Notes: generated by a model not told the origin, from the letters alone. A stretch of DNA of 5,572 nt from an uncultured Campylobacter sp. (GCA_938036585.1 CALHQN010000029.1:1-5572); one strand, 5' to 3'. Shown: positions 1 to 5,366, counted from the first letter of the stretch. A program made the numbers and translations.

Positions 1-1
1 T

Positions 2-235
2 TATTCAGCAAATGAGGAAGAAAATGCTGACAACTTAGATGATGAAAGTTTTGACACTGAAAATTTAGATTTAGGTTCTCGTGAATTTTTAGGAGAAGCA
101 ATATCTGATTATAATAAAAAGTTTGGTAAGTGGATGCCTGATGGATGGCTACCTACGGATTCATGTATTTTAAAAGATAAAGTAGAATTTATCGATAACT
201 GGAAATATAGGATAAAGTCCATAAAAAAATTATAA
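2..235 (+). CDS. 3' end of an unrecognised AT-rich acidic protein (partial)
   Basis: An open frame enters from the left edge and ends at TAA (233-235), giving 77 visible residues that end in KSIKKL. The visible N-terminal half is strongly acidic (EEENADNLDDESFDTENLD), followed by LGSREFLGEAISDYNKKFG, a Trp-rich patch (KWMPDGWLP) and a basic tail. I see no signal peptide, membrane segment or motif that assigns a family. The SDYNKKFG stretch faintly recalls the C-terminal region of type I restriction HsdR subunits, but the rest does not fit, so I give no function. Base composition is about 29% G+C by direct count (69 of 235), against roughly 53% in a sampled 60-base line of the next gene. This contrast suggests acquired DNA. 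It converges on moaE with a 52-bp gap. That the frame is coding is moderately sure; its identity is unknown. Confidence 0.6.
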   Translation, partial: YSANEEENADNLDDESFDTENLDLGSREFLGEAISDYNKKFGKWMPDGWLPTDSCILKDKVEFIDNWKYRIKSIKKL

Positions 236-243
236 AACAACTT

Positions 244-264
244 AAACTAGACTTCGCTAGTTTT
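244..264. terminator. Weak hairpin between convergent genes
   Basis: AAACTAG (244-250) pairs perfectly with CTAGTTT (257-263) around the loop ACTTCG, with TTTT at 261-264. It lies in the 52-bp gap between the partial gene (ending at 235) and moaE (ending at 288 on the other strand). That is where a shared bidirectional terminator would be expected. The stem is short and AT-rich and the T-run is poor in both directions, so termination is an inference. Confidence 0.4.
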
Positions 265-287
265 GAATTAAGAATCAAATAGTAAAT

Positions 288-797
288 TTAACCCAAAATC
301 CCTGCGCCTTTTACTTTCTGCGAACGATCCGCCGCGTAGATCCTCTTCCCGCCTACTACCTTGCCGCCCTCGATTTTACCGCCCTTTACGTCGTATTTCC
401 AGATCGGCGCGGCCGCCTTGAAATCCTCCACAAACTCGTTTATTAGCGCCAGAGCTACCTTGCGCTGCGGGCTTACGACGCCTGCGACGTAGGAGCTTTC
501 GTGGATCGGCACACCCCCGTTTGCATGTGCAAAAAGCACGAATGCGCCCTGTGCTGCGGCCTTTTGCTGCCACACTTCAAACCACGTCCGCAAAATCGGC
601 TCGTATATATCGAAGCTCAGCGCACATATGCCGCCCTCTTCGCGCACGATACCTACGAAGGTGATGAACGCGCCGCAATTTGCGTCTTTAAATTTAGCGT
701 ACCAGCGCGATAAAATCGCATCTACATCCAAGCTGCCCTCATAAATTTCAGGCTCAATCCCGTTTAAAATTTCTGGATTAAATTTAACTTCGCTCAT
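288..797 (-). CDS. moaE: Molybdopterin synthase catalytic subunit MoaE
   Basis: MoaE is the large subunit of molybdopterin synthase. In the cytoplasm it takes sulfur from the MoaD C-terminal thiocarboxylate and inserts two sulfurs into precursor Z (cPMP), forming the dithiolene of the molybdenum/tungsten cofactor. The 169-residue protein shows the family order: GAFITFVGIVRE (residues 43-54, with Arg52 at the conserved GxVR site), DIYEP (63-67), HANGGVPIHE (91-100), SPQRKVA (109-115) and FKAAAPIWK (126-134). The two lysines of the active-site segment are Lys127 and Lys134. It is slightly longer than the usual 140-150 residues because of about 20 residues before EGSLDVDAI. The start is set by a perfect AGGAGG (complement of 803-808), 5 bases from ATG. 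It lies 15 bp downstream of moaD in the same operon. The His-Arg pair of the E. coli protein reads Gln-Arg here. Confidence 0.95.
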   Translation of the reverse strand: MSEVKFNPEILNGIEPEIYEGSLDVDAILSRWYAKFKDANCGAFITFVGIVREEGGICALSFDIYEPILRTWFEVWQQKAAAQGAFVLFAHANGGVPIHESSYVAGVVSPQRKVALALINEFVEDFKAAAPIWKYDVKGGKIEGGKVVGGKRIYAADRSQKVKGAGILG

Positions 798-812
798 CGC
801 CGCCTCCTAAGC

Positions 813-1034
813 TTAGCCGCCGCAAACGGGAGGCAGAAGGCTTACGCGATCGCCAGATTTGAGCGCGAAATTCGCATCATAAATCATCTTATCGTTTACC
901 GCTACGGCGCAGTTTGCGAGCCACTCCCGCAGACTTTCGTCCTTTTGCAGCTCCGCTTTTACCTCTTGCAAGGAGTTTGCGTTTAGGCGCAGGGGCTCGC
1001 GCCCGATCGGCCCTAAAAATTCTACCTCTACCAT
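813..1034 (-). CDS. moaD: Molybdopterin synthase sulfur carrier subunit MoaD
   Basis: This 73-residue protein of the ubiquitin-like MoaD/ThiS fold ends in LLPPVCGG. The terminal Gly72-Gly73 is the tail that is adenylated and converted to a thiocarboxylate, which slots into MoaE to deliver sulfur. The N-terminal strand (VEVEFLGPIG), the helix around residues 21-40, AVAVNDKMI (43-51) and the GDRVSLLPP strand (61-69) match the family in order and length. The ATG is supported by an AAGGA ribosome-binding site (complement of 1040-1044) 5 bases upstream. It is the first gene of a moaD-moaE operon read leftward and is divergent from nspC. MoeB/MoaA-type partners are not in the window. Confidence 0.93.
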   Translation of the reverse strand: MVEVEFLGPIGREPLRLNANSLQEVKAELQKDESLREWLANCAVAVNDKMIYDANFALKSGDRVSLLPPVCGG

Positions 1035-1060
1035 TTTTGTCCTTTTTTAAAGATTGGGCG

Positions 1061-1066
1061 ATTTTA
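1061..1066 (-). promoter_or_regulatory. Candidate -10 element for moaD-moaE
   Basis: On the minus strand this reads TAAAAT, a 5-of-6 match to the sigma70 -10 box. It would start transcription near 1054, leaving a leader of about 20 bases containing the moaD ribosome-binding site. No clear -35 is visible, which is normal for Campylobacter. This is assigned from position and match only. Confidence 0.4.
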
Positions 1067-1088
1067 ACCAAAAATTTATAAAATTTTA

Positions 1089-1094
1089 TATAAT
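1089..1094 (+). promoter_or_regulatory. -10 element for nspC
   Basis: A perfect TATAAT follows an AT-rich run, with transcription expected near 1100. The nspC ribosome-binding site GAGGA (1111-1115) and ATG (1122) follow directly. There is no evident -35, as is usual for Campylobacter sigma70 promoters. The candidate moaD -10 on the other strand is only 22 bp away. Confidence 0.6.
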
Positions 1095-1121
1095 TGCGGA
1101 AAAATTTAATGAGGAAAAACG

Positions 1122-2276
1122 ATGAAAATCGATGAAATTTCGACTCCCGCTTACGTGTGCGAGGAGCAAAAACTGGTAAAAAATTTAGAAATTTTACGCG
1201 GCGTAGGCGAGCGAAGCGGAGCGAAAATTCTGTGCGCGCTAAAAGGCTTTGCGTTTAGCTTCGCGATGCCTTACGTTGACAAGTACCTCTGGGGCGCTAC
1301 TTGCAGCGGTCTGCACGAGGCGAAATTTGCCGCGGAATTTATCAAAAACGGCGAAATCCACACATACTCGCCAGCGTTTAAAGAGGATGATTTGGATGAA
1401 ATTTTAAAAATTTCAAACCACGTCGTGTTCAATAGCGCCGCGCAGTGGCAAAAATATCGCGCAAAAGCGCTCGCTGCGGGAGCATCGTACGGCTTGCGGC
1501 TAAATCCGCAGACCTCCTTCGCACCCAAAGACGCTTACAATCCATGCGGCAGCTTCAGTAGGCTGGGGATGAGCCTTGAAGCGCTACAGCGGGCGATCTT
1601 GCAAGACGGCGAGTTTTTGCGCGGCATCTCGGGGCTTCATTTTCACGCACTGTGCGAAGAAAGCGCTCAGAGCCTAGAGCGGGTGCTTGAGGTTTTCGAG
1701 GCGAAATTTAGCAAGTATTTCGGAGGCCTAAAGTGGTTAAATTTCGGCGGCGGGCATCATATCACGCGCGCAGGCTACGACGTGGAGCTACTGATAAATT
1801 TGATCAAAAAATTTCGCGAAAAATACGAAGTCGAAATTTATCTCGAGCCCGGCGAAGCGGTCGGCTGGGAGTGCGGGTATTTGGTCTCTAGCGTGCTTGA
1901 TATCGTAGAAAATGGCGCTAAAATCGCTATCTTAGACGCCTCTTCTGAAGCTCATATGCCTGATACCGTGCTGATGCCGTATCGTCCTGCGGTGCGCGGC
2001 GAGAGTAAGAGCGGCAAATTTAGCTATCGCTTCGGCGGAAATACCTGCCTCGCAGGCGACGTCGTGGGACTTGAGAGCGGACAGCCCGAGTATAAATTTG
2101 ACGCGCCGCTAAATATCGGCGATCGGGTGATTTTCGAGGATCAGATCCACTACACGATCGTGAAAAATACGACCTTTAACGGCATCAAGCTGCCCGATCT
2201 TGTTTTGGCGGACGAGCGCGGAGAGGTTTTGGCTATTAAAAAATTCGGCTACGACGAGTACGCGAGGCGAAACTAG
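1122..2276 (+). CDS. nspC: Carboxynorspermidine/carboxyspermidine decarboxylase
   Basis: NspC is a PLP-dependent fold-III decarboxylase that removes CO2 from carboxyspermidine or carboxynorspermidine. This is the last step of the carboxy(nor)spermidine dehydrogenase route to spermidine that campylobacters use. The 384-residue length is normal for the family. Visible landmarks are Lys41 in ILCALKGFA (the PLP Schiff-base lysine), SRLGM (146-150), HFH (173-175), the phosphate-binding GGGHH (209-213), EPGEA (242-246), and the C-terminal-domain cysteine Cys309 in GNTCLAGD, the equivalent of the catalytic cysteine contributed across the dimer. FEDQIHYTIVKNTTFNG (338-354) is typical of the family end. 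The ATG has GAGGA 6 bases upstream. It is a single gene followed by 96 bp and a new promoter. The partner dehydrogenase is not in the window. The cytoplasmic location is inferred from the family. Confidence 0.95.
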   Translation: MKIDEISTPAYVCEEQKLVKNLEILRGVGERSGAKILCALKGFAFSFAMPYVDKYLWGATCSGLHEAKFAAEFIKNGEIHTYSPAFKEDDLDEILKISNHVVFNSAAQWQKYRAKALAAGASYGLRLNPQTSFAPKDAYNPCGSFSRLGMSLEALQRAILQDGEFLRGISGLHFHALCEESAQSLERVLEVFEAKFSKYFGGLKWLNFGGGHHITRAGYDVELLINLIKKFREKYEVEIYLEPGEAVGWECGYLVSSVLDIVENGAKIAILDASSEAHMPDTVLMPYRPAVRGESKSGKFSYRFGGNTCLAGDVVGLESGQPEYKFDAPLNIGDRVIFEDQIHYTIVKNTTFNGIKLPDLVLADERGEVLAIKKFGYDEYARRN

Positions 2277-2289
2277 CGCGGCGCTTAAT

Positions 2290-2307
2290 GCAAAAATCTA
2301 ATTTTGC
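2290..2307 (+). terminator. Possible weak terminator hairpin after nspC
   Basis: GCAAAA (2290-2295) pairs with TTTTGC (2302-2307) around a 6-base loop, 13 bp beyond the nspC stop, and is followed by a short T-rich stretch. The stem has only two GC pairs, so it is a marginal terminator. Its position between nspC and the fdhC promoter is the main support. Confidence 0.3.
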
Positions 2308-2333
2308 TTTGTAAGAAAATTTTTTGCAAAAAA

Positions 2334-2342
2334 TGATATAAT
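2334..2342 (+). promoter_or_regulatory. Extended -10 promoter for fdhC
   Basis: TGATATAAT is a perfect extended -10 (TGn + TATAAT). It lies in an AT-rich run 30 bp before the fdhC ATG and would give a leader of about 25 bases that includes the AAGGA ribosome-binding site at 2363-2367. This implies that fdhC is transcribed independently of nspC. Confidence 0.6.
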
Positions 2343-2372
2343 CGGCTCGAAATTTTATACCTAAGGAAATCC

Positions 2373-3320
2373 ATGAAAAGATTGTTTCTCGCGCTTTTAG
2401 CCTGTGTTTATGCGCAGGCGGAGGAGAAAAAATACGCCGACATCGTGCAGGGGAATAGCGATGTTTGGGGCAATGCAAGGCTCGAAAACATCGATAGTTA
2501 CGGCAGCGGCTTCGGACCGCTCTTCGTGCAGCTTCAAAGCTCGGGCTTTTTTGCGTGGCTGGCGCTGGGTGCGGTTTTGGGCGTAATCATAGCTTTTATT
2601 GGGCACTACGCGATCATAGGGCCGAAGCACTTCGATCATCACGCGGGCAAGCCGATCTACGCATTTAATAAATTTGAGCGGCTATATCACCTTGTAGCAG
2701 CCGTGGCATGGGCGATCTTGGTTCCGACAGGCTTGATTATGATGTTTGGCGAGGAATTCGGCGGCGGCGCCTTCGTGAGATTTTGTAAAAACGCTCACGG
2801 ACTGGCTACGATAGCGTTTGCAATCTCCGTCGTGCCGATGTTCTTGCTGTGGTTTTGGCGTATGCTGCCGCGAGCTTACGATATTAGATGGATGATGATC
2901 GTGGGCGGCTATCTAAGCAAAAAGAAGCGCGCGATCCCTGCGGGTAAATTTAACGCCGGTCAAAAGGCGTGGTTTTGGGTCGCGACTTTAGGCGGCATAG
3001 TGATGATAGCGACGGGTGCATCGATGTTTTTCCTAGACTACGATATCCCGGCGATGAGAAGTGCGCTAAGTATGAGCCAGATCGAAATTTTAAGAGCGAG
3101 CGCGATTATTCATAATTTTTTGGGCGCGGTCTGCGCGGTGTTTTTGCTCGTGCATATCTATATGGCGGTCTTTGCGATCAGCGGCGCTATCCACTCTATG
3201 ATCGACGGACACAAGCCGGAGGAGGAGGTTTACGTACTTCACCACTATTGGTATCGCGAGCTGTTGGATAAGGGGCAGATCGCCAAATCGCAATTCGAAG
3301 CGAAGTACCCGCGCTTATAA
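2373..3320 (+). CDS. fdhC: Formate dehydrogenase cytochrome b (gamma) subunit
   Basis: FdhC anchors periplasmic formate dehydrogenase in the inner membrane and passes electrons from the iron-sulfur subunit to menaquinone through two b haems. The 315-residue protein begins with a signal-like segment (MKRLFLALLACVYAQA, likely cut after residue 16). After a short polar region come hydrophobic spans near 58-82, 106-126, 143-163, 198-221 and 245-270. Candidate haem ligands are His106 (ERLYHL), His142 (NAHGL), His247 (IIHNF) and His261 (LVHIYM). The 14-residue spacing of the last two matches the ligand pair in E. coli FdnI. The C-terminal EEVYVLHHYWYRELL (284-298) is typical of epsilonproteobacterial FdhC. 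AAGGA lies 5 bases before ATG. Oddly, no fdhA or fdhB is adjacent: nspC is upstream and yedF-selD downstream, so its partners must be encoded elsewhere if the enzyme is functional. Confidence 0.92.
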   Translation: MKRLFLALLACVYAQAEEKKYADIVQGNSDVWGNARLENIDSYGSGFGPLFVQLQSSGFFAWLALGAVLGVIIAFIGHYAIIGPKHFDHHAGKPIYAFNKFERLYHLVAAVAWAILVPTGLIMMFGEEFGGGAFVRFCKNAHGLATIAFAISVVPMFLLWFWRMLPRAYDIRWMMIVGGYLSKKKRAIPAGKFNAGQKAWFWVATLGGIVMIATGASMFFLDYDIPAMRSALSMSQIEILRASAIIHNFLGAVCAVFLLVHIYMAVFAISGAIHSMIDGHKPEEEVYVLHHYWYRELLDKGQIAKSQFEAKYPRL

Positions 3321-3335
3321 TTTGGGTAAATTTAT

Positions 3336-3345
3336 GCGGGCCCGC
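3336..3345. repeat. Perfect GC palindrome after fdhC
   Basis: GCGGGCCCGC is a perfect 10-bp palindrome 15 bp beyond the fdhC stop, in a GC-rich stretch of an otherwise AT-rich intergenic gap. It has no loop and so is unlikely to be an RNA hairpin by itself. It could be a protein-binding site or chance. Confidence 0.35.
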
Positions 3346-3365
3346 TTGCGCGCGGCTCGCGTTAG

Positions 3366-3390
3366 CTTTGAGGTTCAAAGAATTTTATTT
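3366..3390 (+). terminator. Hairpin with T-rich tail between fdhC and yedF
   Basis: CTTTGA (3366-3371) pairs perfectly with TCAAAG (3375-3380) around the loop GGT, followed by AATTTTATTT. This resembles a modest intrinsic terminator for fdhC and would lower read-through into yedF-selD. The tail runs almost into the yedF ribosome-binding site (AAGGA, 3393-3397), so an effect on yedF translation is also possible. Confidence 0.4.
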
Positions 3391-3403
3391 TTAAGGATTA
3401 CAT

Positions 3404-4000
3404 ATGCAACTAGATTGTCGCAATTTAAATTGCCCGGAGCCGCTTTTGCGCGCTAAAAAAGCCCTCGGTGAGCTAAAAATCGGAGAGAGTTTAGAAATTT
3501 TAGTAAACGACGTAGCGCCGCGCGAAAACATAAAGCGCTTTTTGGCCAAAAACGGCTTTGAAGCGCAAATTTCACAAGCGGGCGCCGATACGCTTATAAA
3601 AACCGTAAAAACGGACGAGCTGAAAGATGCAAATATCGACGATATCTATTGTGGCGTCACGGCGCCAAAAAGAGGCAAGGTGATATTTCTAAACGAGGAG
3701 CAGTGCGGAAGCGGCCCGATCGGAAAGAGCCTGCTTGCTAAATTTTTAGGCGCAGCGCTAAGCCTAGACGAAAAGCCAGCGAAGGTGATCTGCGTAAACA
3801 ACGCCGTGCATATAACCACGAACCGCGGACACGAATCTTTCGAGGCGATTAAAAAGCTAAACGAAGCTGGAGCTGAAATTTTAAGCTGCGGAAGCTGCCT
3901 AGAAAGCTACAAACTGGTCGATAAGCTCGCGATCGGCGAGATTTCAAACGCATACGAAATCATGGACGTCCTATCGAAATACGAAGTAATCAAACTATGA
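3404..4000 (+). CDS. yedF: Selenium metabolism protein YedF (TusA-like plus DsrE-like domains)
   Basis: This 198-residue protein has the two-part build of the selenium-associated YedF family. A TusA/SirA-like domain (about 1-70) carries the Cys-Pro motif LNCPEPLLRAKKAL, with Cys10 as the candidate chalcogen carrier. A DsrE/F-like domain (about 90-198) contains FLNEEQCGSGPIGKSLL (95-111) and ILSCGSCLESYKLVDKLAIGEISNAYEI (159-186), with Cys162 and Cys165 forming a CxxC. YedF proteins co-occur with SelD, and a role in carrying or delivering reduced selenium is commonly proposed; the exact reaction is not established. ATG is preceded by AAGGA 6 bases upstream. The stop codon overlaps the selD start in ATGA, so the two are one translationally linked unit. 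Its partner transporter gene yedE is not in the window. Confidence 0.9.
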   Translation: MQLDCRNLNCPEPLLRAKKALGELKIGESLEILVNDVAPRENIKRFLAKNGFEAQISQAGADTLIKTVKTDELKDANIDDIYCGVTAPKRGKVIFLNEEQCGSGPIGKSLLAKFLGAALSLDEKPAKVICVNNAVHITTNRGHESFEAIKKLNEAGAEILSCGSCLESYKLVDKLAIGEISNAYEIMDVLSKYEVIKL

Positions 4001-5019
4001 TATACAGAGATTTTAACCTCACGAAATTTATTGCAGCCGCCGGTTGAGCCGCCAAGCTTGACCCGGCGGGTCTAACCGAAAATCTTGGAAATTTAATCGA
4101 GCCTAATGCGAGCCTGCTGTCGTCCACCTGCAGCAACGAAGATGCGAGCGTATTTCGCATAAGCGACGATCTTGCGCTCGTGCAGACGCTCGATTTCATT
4201 ACCCCTTTGGTGGACGATCCGTTTATTTTCGGACAGATCGCGGCGACAAACTCCCTAAGCGACGTATTTGCGATGGGCGGCGAAGTGATAAATGCCCTAA
4301 ATATCGTGGGTTTTGACGATTGCCATTTCTCAAACGAAATTCTGCGCGAAATTCTGCGCGGCGGCAAAGACAAGATCAAAGAGTGCGGAGGGGCCTTGGT
4401 AGGCGGTCACACCATCTCTACTCCCGAAATTTATTATGGGCTTAGCGTCACGGGACGCGTGAATCCGCGTAAATTTTGGAGCAATAATACAGCGCGAGAA
4501 GGCGACCTGCTGATCCTAACAAAGCCCATCGGTACGGGCATCATTGCTACGGCTATCAAAGCGAAATTTCTTAAATTTGAAGAATTTCGCGACGCGATAG
4601 AGAGCATGATTTTGTTAAATTTTTATGCCGTGGGCGCGCTAGCGGGTCTAAAAATACATGCCGCGACCGATGTGACGGGCTTTGGACTGCTTGGACACGC
4701 GCTTGAAATGATAAATGAGAGCGTAAGTTTTAAAATTTATCCTAGCAAAATTCCGCTTCTAAAAAGCGTCATCAGATGCCTTGATGAGGGGCTAATCCCC
4801 GCCGGAAACTATAAAAATTTAAAATTTATCGCACCAGGCGTCGATTCCGAGCCGGGCATAGCGCTTTGCGACGCGCAAACCAGCGGCGGACTTCTGCTTG
4901 CCGTAGCGGAAAAGGACGCAGCGCGAGCGCTTGTAAATTTAAAAAACGCAGGCTACGTTAGCAGCGCTGTCATCGGCGAAGTGATAGCGCGTACCGAGCA
5001 TAAAATTTATTTAGTTTAA
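3997..5019 (+). CDS. selD: Selenide, water dikinase (selenophosphate synthetase), a selenoprotein read through TGA
   Basis: SelD makes selenophosphate from selenide and ATP, the selenium donor for selenocysteyl-tRNA. Reading from ATG 3997 gives 340 residues, the family length, if TGA at 4045-4047 is decoded as selenocysteine. The N-terminus is MIYRDFNLTKFIAAAG-Sec17-AAK20. It aligns residue for residue with E. coli GCGCK, where Cys17 and Lys20 are catalytic; the second cysteine (Cys19) is Ala here. Further landmarks are NEDASVF (47-53), TLDFITPLVDDPF, NSLSDVFAMGG, GGHTI, TDVTGFGLLGH and DAQTSGGLL, covering the ATP/metal sites. The frame stays open on both sides of the TGA and the 61 codons before the internal GTG at 4180 encode conserved SelD sequence, so this is recoding, not a pseudogene. 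No strong ribosome-binding site is seen; the start overlaps the yedF stop (ATGA), suggesting translational coupling. Decoding requires SelA/SelB and tRNA-Sec encoded elsewhere. Confidence 0.95.
4045..4088 (+). promoter_or_regulatory. Selenocysteine TGA codon and SECIS-like hairpin in selD
   Basis: The TGA is at 4045-4047. Downstream, GACCC (4060-4064) pairs with GGGTC (4068-4072) around the loop GGC. Below it CCAAG (4052-4056) pairs with CTTGG (4084-4088) across an asymmetric internal loop. The apical loop begins 17 bases after the TGA and starts with G. As I recall the published bacterial SECIS description, this fits: small loop, G in its first two bases, roughly 16-37 bases downstream. It would recruit SelB with selenocysteyl-tRNA while also encoding SelD residues. 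Confidence 0.8.
4336..4359 (+). repeat. Perfect 12-bp tandem duplication inside selD
   Basis: GAAATTCTGCGC occurs twice in direct succession (4336-4347, 4348-4359), in frame, encoding EILR-EILR (residues 114-121). The E. coli protein has a segment of the same length here (EIAREVTE), so it is not an added insertion. Confidence 0.9.
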
Positions 5020-5057
5020 AATCTTTTCTATTCAGCCCCCTTTAAGCATCGCTCTTG

Positions 5058-5063
5058 TATAAT
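5058..5063 (+). promoter_or_regulatory. Candidate -10 of the rRNA operon promoter
   Basis: This is a perfect TATAAT, 38 bp after the selD stop, with no recognisable -35. Transcription from about 5070 would give a leader of about 450 bases before 16S. Other weaker boxes (TATAAG at 5316-5321, TATAAC at 5446-5451) could be additional or alternative promoters, so the assignment is tentative. Confidence 0.45.
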
Positions 5064-5099
5064 CACAATTCTGTTTCGCACCGAGCCGAACCTGCTTCC

Positions 5100-5113
5100 T
5101 TAAGTCTTAAGTC
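5100..5113 (+). repeat. 7-bp tandem direct repeat TTAAGTC
   Basis: TTAAGTC is present twice back to back (5100-5106 and 5107-5113) in the presumed transcribed leader. Its role is unknown. Confidence 0.6.
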
Positions 5114-5152
5114 CTAGTAGTTTTAGCCTTTTAGCGAACGCGTTTTTTAAAA

Positions 5153-5215
5153 TTTTAACTGTTAAAAACAAATATCTTTAGTCAATCTTTGAAATCTAAA
5201 CAAGTGATCGATTGA
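5153..5215 (+). promoter_or_regulatory. boxB/boxA-like rRNA antitermination region
   Basis: An AT-only hairpin, TTTTAA-CTG-TTAAAA (5153-5167), precedes TATCTTTAGTCA (5173-5184). The latter resembles boxA (consensus TGCTCTTTAACA) at the CTTTA core and terminal CA. TCAATC (5182-5187) can then pair with GATTGA (5210-5215) around a 22-base loop. The hairpin-then-boxA order is that of rrn leaders, where boxA binds NusB/NusE to prevent premature termination. The match is partial; assignment rests on position and order. Confidence 0.45.
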
Positions 5216-5276
5216 GCCTATGGATTTAGATCCGTTAAAGGATTTAAGTTCATAAAAACAATGTTACAAAAACATA

Positions 5277-5297
5277 AAGTTTTTAGATTAAAAACTT
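5277..5297. repeat. Perfect 9-bp AT-rich inverted repeat in the rRNA leader
   Basis: AAGTTTTTA (5277-5285) and TAAAAACTT (5289-5297) are perfect inverted copies around GAT. As RNA it forms a 9-bp stem; as DNA it could be an operator-like site. There is no T-tract after it, so it is not a terminator. Confidence 0.6.
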
Positions 5298-5366
5298 CAT
5301 AATCGTATCTACCTGTATAAGTATAAAGAGTTTAAATCATAGATTAAATTTAAGACGCAAGATAAG

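Noticed and set aside
2..235. C-terminus of a type I restriction HsdR subunit
   Set aside because: Only a short SDYNKKFG-like stretch is reminiscent; the Trp-rich end does not match and too little of the gene is present.
501..713. Plus-strand open frame within moaE
   Set aside because: It is antisense to a well-conserved MoaE region and has no ribosome-binding site or family resemblance.
3990..4379. 129-residue minus-strand open frame
   Set aside because: It lies entirely opposite the yedF end and selD. The product has no recognisable features and is the antisense shadow of a GC-rich gene.
4180..5019. selD starting at the internal GTG (279-residue protein)
   Set aside because: It lacks the catalytic N-terminus. 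The upstream in-frame 61 codons encode conserved SelD sequence and the only interruption is TGA at the Sec position.
3997..5019. selD as a pseudogene broken by a nonsense mutation
   Set aside because: The TGA falls exactly at the active-site residue, is followed by a SECIS-like hairpin, and the rest of the gene is intact.
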